DNA from: Hysterangium stoloniferum
Lineage: Eukaryota; Basidiomycota; Agaricomycetes; Hysterangiales; Hysterangiaceae
Length of the DNA: 64,000 nucleotides
Assembly (NCBI GenBank): GCA_015178975.1
Contig: WHVD01000076.1
Coordinates: 62,001 to 126,000, forward strand
Direction: 5' to 3'
Shown here: piece after piece, positions 56,673 through 64,000 of the stretch
How positions within the stretch are numbered: the first letter of the stretch is position 1
How the letters are laid out: every line of letters starts with the position of its first letter
Notes under the pieces: model-generated
What the model saw: the letters and a program-made list of their open reading frames with translations, nothing else
Database searches by the model: none
Told to the model about the DNA's origin: nothing
Made by a program: the position numbers and the translations under genes

Positions 56673-58991
56673 TCAACTGTGTAGTTCCATAACCCCTTGC
56701 TCCAACTCGTCAAGTTCGTCGTTCCAATCCTGCCCACCACTCCCAATATCCATTTCCATCGACATCGTTGCATCCTGACCCCTTCCACCCCACATTGAAG
56801 CTTCCTGTGCCGTACGATGTTTGCTAGCCGTAGTAGCAATACTACTAGCTTGCGCCATCCTTTCCTGCGGTGCGGCAATAGGTTCAATCCGCTGAAGAAG
56901 TGACCCCTCAGTAGAAGAACCGACCCTCTGCTTCTTTCGTTTTCCATGGCGGCCACGACTACTCCCCTGTTCCCTGTCGTGCTGCCGTGGAGCCATCCCA
57001 CGTGCCTCTAATCTGTCCACCAATGCCACTGACCGATTCTGCTCCCTCCACACACGCGTGCGGCCCCTAGTGCGAGGCGTAGTGGTGTTATCAGTCATCA
57101 TACGCCTTTGTTGCTCCTGCGTTTCAATAATACGTTGGTGAGCCCTCTTGACCTCTTCCCTTTGTAATGCCCACGCGATCTGCACCCCTTTCAGAGCGCT
57201 ATCGCGTACAGCATTTAAAGTCGCAGTGAAGAACTCTGAAGCCATCTGTGTCTGGCCATCCTCGGTAGACATGGTGCGACAGCCTGAGGAGGAAGGAATA
57301 TCAATAGGTGTAGCTGATCCAACATAAATACACGGTAAACACTGCGCGCTTGCCAGGTGAGACACTGACAATTGATCGTTCTCTTTAGCCTGCAGACCCA
57401 TTCTTGTGGGATCGATAGATCGCCCGGACCCTGTTTTCAATGATCGTACATTTGCAACACCAACAGCCTCCAGGTACGCCTGCAAGGGCAGCAAGTTTTG
57501 CACGTCTCTATATGGAAGCCAAGTATTTTGCCCGGTATTCCATACGACCTCAAACAAGGCATCAGCGCCTTTCCCAGTGTGAGCCACAATCTTATCCACG
57601 ATCCAGTCCCTAGATGATTGGCCAAACCCCGGAATCTGTTTCAGCTGCCTGCCAGGAAATAGATGATTGTCATTCGGGATGTGGATCCGCAACAAGGACG
57701 CATGAAACGACGGGTTAATCCCTTGTCTCTTTAACTCGGGGGACAGTTCCAGCTCATAAGTGGCCCCTGGCTCAAGTTCACGAATGATCTTGAATGGCCC
57801 AATATACTTGGGTACTAGCTTTTGTGTGCAATGCTTCGGCAACCGTAAGTTCTTTGTAGATAAATATACGAGATCATTGACTCTGAAATCAACAGCCCGC
57901 CTGTGTCGATTGGCCTGCCTTGTCTGCTTCACCCTAGCGATGAGGATTTCATCGTGGGCAGTCATAATTGCCAATTTCATTCGCTCTGCAAAATCCTGGA
58001 TGCCAGGGTACATTGTGTTCTTCTCCCAGATCATTGGACGAGGCATCCGACCATAATTCAGGAAAAAAGGAGAAAACCCTGTAGTTTCGGATGTAATGTT
58101 ATTCATTGCGAACTCGATAGCAGGCAATTTTGAGACCCAGTCTCTCTGATTTGGTGCTACACACTGCCGCAACATTTGCATCATAGTCCGATTTGCTCGT
58201 TTGGTGGCTCCATCAGTCTGAGGGTGATATGCCAATGACATCTGCAACTCTACTCCCATCAGCCGATGAATCTCTCTCCAGAATATGCTTGTGAACAGTG
58301 AGTCTCTGTCACTAACAATCCTCACTGGCAATCCATGCAACTTATAAACATGTTCGAATATCACTTCCGCCATGTGAATAGCGGTATAGTTGGTCCGCGC
58401 GGGAACCAGATGGACCATACACGTTAAATGGTCGATGATTACGCAAATGCTGTCGAACTCCCCAAGGCGATTCTTTGACACCGGCAACGGACCAACAAAG
58501 TCAATGCCAATGGCCTCCCATGGATGTGAGGGTACTTCTAGCGTGCGGAGTTGTCCCTGTGATCGCTGTGTATCGGATTTGGATGTAGCACACACACTAC
58601 ATGACCTGCAAAACACCTCAACATCCTTTGTCATCAATGGCCACCACACCATTGCTCGCAAGTATGTGGAAGTTTTCCGTGCTCCTAAATGAGCCAAAAT
58701 TGAATGAGCATGTGAAATCAACATTTCCCACACCCTTCGGTTGCCCACAGCAATATCTGGGATACAAAGGAGTTTGCTCCCTGCCATATTGAAAAACAAA
58801 AGGCCATTTTGTGACTCGAAGCCTTTATACTCCTGCAGTGCAGCCAATATTTTTGAAAAGAGACGGTCAGTACCATACCTTCCACGAAATACCTCAGGAA
58901 TGTCCAACCCTGGATTAGGCTCTGACATAATATTTGCTAGAGAAAAATTGGAAAACGATCTCCCTTGTGACTGGTGCCTCCCGCCCTCCAT
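56673..58991 (-). pseudogene. E4 integrase with chromodomain-like C-terminus and long tail
   Basis: HHCC zinc finger (HAHSILAHLGARKTSTYL; CRSCSVC), then the core: GIDFVGPLPVSKN and IVSDRDSLFTSIFW hold the two Asp residues. The third catalytic position reads HPQTDGATKRANRT, with Lys (codon 58202-58200) where DGxTERxN is normal, so the enzyme should be inactive. A GPFKII/GATYELEL segment and then DKIVAHTGKGADALFEVVW with TWLPYRDVQNL form a divergent chromodomain. The last 250 residues (Ser/Gln/Arg-rich, with a final acidic stretch) are unusual in length. Confidence 0.85.
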
Positions 58992-59036
58992 TGTTGGTGG
59001 TGTGGCAATCTCTGCAGAAAGGCTGAGTTCTGTGGT

Positions 59037-59780
59037 TTAGCTAGGTGTACCTGCCCCCATCTCCTGTGGTGAGTTCTCTGCTGGATGACCAGGGGAACCT
59101 CCCCTGGTCTGACTCTCGGTACGTGTTTCTGGCTTCCTGCCACATTGTCCCCGTGATGCTATTCCAGCTAAGGTTGCGTACGATGGACATGGACGAGTGG
59201 CCAACCTACTCGACCTCCTTGAAGGTTCATTGGCGACCAGTACCGTAGACCCCGTGTACAATGGTGTTGAGACACCTATCCCCCATACCCTTGGGACTGG
59301 CTTTGCTCCCTTCTCTTCATCATCCAGGAGTGGAGCATCAATTACATACTCAGATTCCACCCTGACAATTCCCAAAGGTTCGTTACTATATATCCGCAAC
59401 AATGCATCGGCAAACATATTTGACTCTCCGGCAATAAAGTGGATATCGAAGTCAAACTCGTTCAAGAGGTCCAGCCAACATGTCTGCCTTGGAGATAGGT
59501 TCTTCTGTGTAAGGATATACTCTATTCCTTTATGGTAAGTACACACTCGAAACTTAACTCCCAGTAACTGAGGACGAAACCGCTTCAAGGATTCGACAAT
59601 TGCCAACAATTCCTGCTCATGCACCGGATAGTTCTGTTGAGCCGAAGTGAACTTCCCGGACCAGAAGGACACCACAGCTGCCGTTTTGATATCTGTGCCT
59701 TGACTCAGGATACCACTGGCACCTTTCAAGCATGCATCTGTAACTAAGTTGATGGTTGAATGACCCAGTGAGTAGTCCAA
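59037..59780 (-). pseudogene. E4 RNase H
   Basis: INLVTDACLKGASGILSQG starts the domain, then YPVHEQELLAIVESL and HFIAGESNMFADALLRIY, where ADALSR is typical. It is cut from RT by a stop near 59785 and from integrase by a frame change near 59000. It is followed by a proline/arginine-rich linker. Confidence 0.8.
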
Positions 59781-59786
59781 AGCAAT

Positions 59787-60215
59787 TCAATATCGATCTC
59801 GATGAAGCTGAACAATTCGCTTTACATCATCAAACGCATGTTGTTCCATTGCTCCCCATCGCCACACCCTGTTGACACCAGTAAGCCCAGCAAGATTGGC
59901 CATCGGAATTCGAATGCCCTCGCAGTTATTAGCCAGATAGCCAACTGCTCCCAGAAAACCAGCCAAGAGGGCCTTATTGGTAGGCACCTTCCAGTTGGCT
60001 ACCGTGTTTACCTTATGTGGGTCCATCTTTACTCCTTTATCATTTATTACATGCCCCAATATGTTTAGTTCCAAAGCGAACAAATGCATCTTGTCGACTG
60101 CTAGGTATAATTTCTCCCGACGGAGCACCTTGAAAATGACTTGGAGGTGCTTGACGTGATCTTCAATGGAATCCGAATATACCACAATGTTGTCGAGGTA
60201 TACATCCATAAACAC
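59787..60215 (-). pseudogene. E4 reverse transcriptase C-terminal part
   Basis: Begins in the catalytic box FMDVYLDNIVVYSDSIEDHV: YLDN instead of YLDD, codon 60191-60189. Then come LNILGHVINDKGVKMDPHKV and LAGFLGAVGYLANNC. A frameshift just before the box separates it from the upstream RT frame. Confidence 0.8.
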
Positions 60216-62761
60216 CCTGATGTATGACGCAAAATGTGGTTCATCAGAGTCTGGTATGTGGATGGTCCATTACAGTCACCAATCTGCAATGTCAAACTTT
60301 CCATGGTACCATCAGGAGAGGTGAACAATGTTCGGCAAACGTGTTCAGGTACCACTCGGATTTGCTCATATGGGTCCTTGCCATCAATGAGGCTACGATA
60401 TTTATGACGCACCACATTCCACAGGATCGCCTCGATATCTGGCAAAGGTGGGGCTAATTTATATGTATTAGCATTTTGCTGACGCTTGTCAACCACCATG
60501 CGTATTTGCAAGGCTCCATCAGCCTTTGGTGGTTTCGGAATAATTAGCATTGGACACGCATTCGTGCCCGTCGCCACTCTCCACTGCCCATTTTGTAAGT
60601 AGGCATTCTTCTTATCATGCCACAGCTGACGCATGGCTTCAGGGCACTTGGATGGTCGCCATGAGTAAACCTTCGCCTTGTCTATCAGAGGGATAGTATG
60701 ATTGACTGCCCGCAATGGGGGTAGTCTCGTTGATGCTGTATCAGGATCAAGGTCAGCTGCTTCAGCACGTAAGTCCACCCGTAACCTTTCCAACTCATCC
60801 TCAAAGATTTCTGCTGCCGTGGAGTGCAGTAAGGTGACTGTGTCCCCTTTGAGGGGAAGTGGTAGGTTTGACCCGATGTTAACTCGTGTTGGATTCAACC
60901 CAAGCATAACTCGGTGTTGAAAAATAAAAGGAGTTCCCAATATCAAGTCATAGGAATCAAGGTTAGCCACGTCAAAACGGCGAGAACAACTTATACCCTG
61001 GTAGGTAAACTGAGCCATTGCGGAAAAGTTGATCTTGGACCGTGATCCATGTACAGCCAACTGAAGGGTCAGTGGTTTCACCAGTGGTTCCTTAAGGACC
61101 TGAAGCTGATCCACCAAGGCTGTTGACATAAAATCCACAAGTGACCCGCTATCGATGAGAGCCTTCACTGGTTGACCATTGATGAGCGCTTCAATGACAA
61201 CTGGTTTTGGCAACCAGCGAGTAAAATCCTTGGGTTGCATTGAGGTACACTCGACTGTTTTGAGACCTCCATAGCGCAACTGATCATGTTTTTTTTCAGC
61301 TGTCTTCCCCTTAGGGATATGGACAGCATTTACAAAAATGCTAGCCTCGGACGAATCCCCCGTGGTTGCCTGGCGAGCTAGTATCTGAGGAATGCTCCAC
61401 TCCTCATGTTGTAGGTGGTCTGGAGTCACTATGTACTTAACAGCCAACTCCCAATCGTGAATCTCGTATCGTCCAGCGGTACAACAGACTCGGAACCGCC
61501 ATCTTTCCACACCATTGACATCTCGACAGATACTCGTCGTATAATATACACGGAAGTGAAGCTCCAACAACTGGCACATTGCATCTCGACAGTATCTTCT
61601 AAAGGCGGGCATATCGCGGGAGAACCCAGGGATGTGTTCCTCATATACTGCCTGTATTTTATCTTCGAAGTCCTCATTAAGCCTTACAACTGACCAAGGC
61701 ATAAATAATGGGAGATCAGTATTGGCCTCATCCCAGATACGGAGTCCTTCTTCTTCTGTGTAAACCCTAAAGCGCAGATCAGGGGAAATGCCTTCCTGCA
61801 ACGCTTCTTCTGGCAGGAAGTACTCCTTCAAAGCCCCCAGAAGCTGTTGTCCTGATGCCTGCTCCCCTAAATTTGGTGAGTCATCTTCCTCAGGTAACGC
61901 TTCCCGCTCTGTTGATCCTTCCATGATTATAGCGGTACTAACCACTTGTGAAATGGCCCAGTCACTGCAGAAGAGGGCTGACTTGCTGATTGCCATGTAT
62001 AATTGGGGTTGAAGGCAGTCAATAATCTCGTATGTCCAGTATAACTGGTCAAACACCACCTGAAAATGTTCAGTGTGTCGTATTCCAGCTGCAACTGAAT
62101 CAGAATTCGAGAAGTGCACACAGCAACACTGCTGTATAATTGATGCAACCTTAGCTCGGTCAGGGCTTTGGGCAGGGAGCCGTTTTGCAGCCCATTGCTC
62201 GTTATCTTCTATACTTTGGGCCACTCGATACCCAGGCTCCCTACAATCTCTCTTTGCAATTTGCAGGAGAGTTCCGGGTAAGACATGATCCTTCACCAGA
62301 AAGGCCATAAGTGAGTAGGTAACTTCAAACCGTGTCAACGGATTATGTCCCTCAGCTATGGCTGTGTCTGGCCCGAAGAATTCTGTAATTGACTTCTGCA
62401 GCCAGGCAGCGTAAATGCGATCGTGCAAAGTGTCAAATTCCTGCTGGATCTCCACGGTGCTCATTACGAAGGAGGCCATTCGAAGAGGTATGTCAACCTG
62501 CTCCTTCTTCTTTTCCAATTTGGCAAGTCGTTGCACCCTCACAGACCCAGCTGATACATGGTTTCCCCATTTTGGAGCAGGCACAACCTTCCCCTGAGGG
62601 CAATTTCGGGCTTCATGACCTTCTTTCTTACACATGAAACACCTCCCCACTGCCCAAAGCTGATTCATTTCCATTCGACTGAGTTTTTGCTGCTGCACTT
62701 TCGTCGCAGTTCCCGTTACACCCAACCCTGAGGCAGTGGTAGGACGAAAAGTATTTTGCAT
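60101..62761 (-). pseudogene. E4 nucleocapsid knuckle, protease and RT N-terminus
   Basis: A CCHC knuckle CFMCKKEGHEARNC is near the start. A long central domain of about 350 residues (not assigned) precedes ALIDSGSLVDFMSTALVDQL, the aspartic protease. RT begins with YLQNGQWRVATGTNACPMLI and PLPDIEAILWNVVRHKYRS, then LTLQIGDCNGPSTYQTLMNH, where the family pattern has a shorter MPFGLxNAP-like box. The frame is lost just before the YxDD motif. Confidence 0.8.
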
Positions 62762-62845
62762 ACTGTCAGTCTGGCCCGCTGTCTGTTTAGCCCGCTCATT
62801 CTGTCGTGGCCAGGATCGGGTTGATCCCGTCGAAGGGGTCTCTCG

Positions 62846-63895
62846 TCATCCTTTCTCTGCCTGACGAAATTCCTGAGCAGCTTCAAATCGTGTTGCTGTT
62901 TTGATGAGTCGCTTCCACGAGGTATTGTCTGGATTTAAACCATTATCCAACCACTTTTCCTTGATATAGTGGTGCGCCCCATCCCACACAATTTGTTTAA
63001 GCTGACGCTCTTGCATATCAGGGAAACACGTAGCGCTGTTCTCCACATCGCGTGCAAAGTTACGGAAACAATTTCCACCCTGCCGGGCTGAGGTCAATCG
63101 TTTCTGCAACCTCAGCTTATAATCTGCAGGAAAACAATAATCAAAAAGTCCGTCATAAACGGCTTTTAGTGTCCATCGTTTCTGGCTCAAGGCCACATGT
63201 TTCATATAGAATGTGCTGGCCTTGCCATCCAAGAAGTAAATTATTAACTTCACAGCCCATTTCCGATCTAACCCATTTATTTCTGTCCACAGATCATAGG
63301 CATATACAAAGGCTTCCAGGACATCAAGGTCAGCCATGCCGGTGTACACCACAGCTTGCTTTGTCTTGACTCCCACTAAAGGTTTCTTAGTCCGCTTGGC
63401 ATCAGCTGTGGACCGCTTGCGTCTTTCAGATTTTATCTGTTGAGAACTGGGTGAGTTTTTCTTTCTATTCTTCTTCTGGCCTGCTTTCGATGGGCCTCCA
63501 ATATCGTCCTCTGACTCCGACCCAGAATTAGGTGAGTCTGCACTCCTATTAGCTGACCATTCGGTTGTAGTGCTACTTGACGATTCCTCTGACCCATCGC
63601 TACTGGAGGAACTGCTCGGATAAGAGGGTGGTCCAAATTGTCCTTGCCCTCCGACAGCGAAGTATCCACCCTCAGGCACTTGCGAAAACTCTCTCGCATA
63701 TCGGCTAGTCACCCTATTGGACTGTGGACCCCTCGAAGACTTGCTATTCTGCCTCTTACTTTTGGCAGTAGAGTGTGGGCGTGAATTTGCTTTACGCTGG
63801 TCCCCCAGGATATTCTCGCCCTCCATTCGCGCCTTCCCCTTCGTGGATAGAGATGACCCTTCTGGTCTTGTTCCTTCGGTGCGTACAGGCTCCAA
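62846..63895 (-). CDS. E4 Gag
   Basis: 349-codon frame with a charged, Ser-rich N-terminus and a capsid-like second half (WTEINGLDRKWAVKLIIYFL, GKASTFYMKHVAL, SARQGGNCFRNFARDVEN). The zinc knuckle is in the next frame, so the original polyprotein was probably longer. The stop at 62848-62846 may be a later change or the gag-pol shift site. Confidence 0.75.
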   Translation of the reverse strand: MEPVRTEGTRPEGSSLSTKGKARMEGENILGDQRKANSRPHSTAKSKRQNSKSSRGPQSNRVTSRYAREFSQVPEGGYFAVGGQGQFGPPSYPSSSSSSDGSEESSSSTTTEWSANRSADSPNSGSESEDDIGGPSKAGQKKNRKKNSPSSQQIKSERRKRSTADAKRTKKPLVGVKTKQAVVYTGMADLDVLEAFVYAYDLWTEINGLDRKWAVKLIIYFLDGKASTFYMKHVALSQKRWTLKAVYDGLFDYCFPADYKLRLQKRLTSARQGGNCFRNFARDVENSATCFPDMQERQLKQIVWDGAHHYIKEKWLDNGLNPDNTSWKRLIKTATRFEAAQEFRQAEKG

Positions 63896-64000
63896 TACTT
63901 CGGATGGAGGTTCGGTATCTTGTACCTCAATGACAATGGCATTTAGGTTTACTGACGGCGTAGGTCTGGCTGCCGAAATTATAGACCCTTGAATCTCCCA

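Larger units (their letters stand above)
56353..64000 (-). mobile_element. E4: Ty3/Gypsy retrotransposon, running off the right edge
   Basis: Minus-strand order: gag (63895-62846), a zinc knuckle-protease-RT frame (62761-60101), RT remainder (60215-59787), RNase H (59780-59037), integrase with chromodomain-like end (58991-56673), 3' LTR (56576-56353). The 5' LTR is outside the window. Proteins differ from E1-E3. Catalytic residues of RT and integrase are lost. Confidence 0.85.

Overview
This window looks like an accessory, transposon-rich stretch of an Agaricomycete (mushroom-forming basidiomycete) genome. The reasons are very short spliceosomal introns (47-70 nt), DUF6533-type membrane proteins, a membrane-anchored WD40 protein of a basidiomycete type, and several Ty3/Gypsy chromovirus-like retrotransposons. 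Host genes sit at the left edge (1-4390) and in an island at about 39.7-54.3 kb. Almost everything else is decayed retroelement.

Layout. 1-4390 (-): a large PHD/SET3-type chromatin gene that runs off the left edge. 4391-7439: gene-poor, with a tRNA-like sequence at 5528-5598. 7440-15888 (-): Gypsy element E1 (LTR family A), with an intron-containing antisense accessory ORF near its 3' LTR and a TIR element inserted in pol. 15889-17425: AT-rich sequence and a solo LTR with five 30-bp repeats. About 17.43-24.38 kb (-): Gypsy element E3, cut off inside integrase. 24387-25222: a rearranged family A LTR. 25.3-26.35 kb: three successive tandem-repeat arrays. 26.5-29.1 kb: solo LTRs and a second TIR element with a family A solo LTR nested in it. 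30321-35389 (+): Gypsy element E2 (family B), bounded by a perfect 5-bp target duplication but internally deleted. 35719-36500: a further LTR candidate. 39.8-48.3 kb: a duplicated island with two SERAC1/SesB-like alpha/beta hydrolase genes (one with a nonsense codon), one DUF6533 gene and its decayed copy, and a small unrecognised ORF with its decayed copy. About 50.3-54.3 kb (+): a membrane/WD40-repeat gene. 55735-56352: a family A LTR interrupted by element E4 (56353 to the right edge, -).

The most interesting signal is in the retroelements. In both family A and family B the two bases GT and then an 11-nt sequence follow the 5' LTR. That 11-mer is the exact reverse complement of an 11-mer inside the same LTR, and the LTR 11-mer starts exactly 33 nt downstream of the first T of a TATA-like box. 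The 11-mers differ completely between families, so complementarity and spacing have been kept while the sequence changed. This is what Tf1/sushi-type self-primed reverse transcription would require. E3 instead has an ordinary TGG-starting primer-binding site. A second cross-family signal is a 20-bp LTR motif (GGCTTCAGCTTATGTGCTGC and close variants) found eight times in at least four otherwise different elements.

The elements appear dead. In E1 and E4 catalytic residues of reverse transcriptase and integrase are lost by changes that all look like CpG to CpA, and several stop codons in E2 stand where E1 has arginine. This fits methylation-driven decay. Exon boundaries were worked out by eye from splice sites and phase. 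Family names rest on remembered motif patterns, not on searches.
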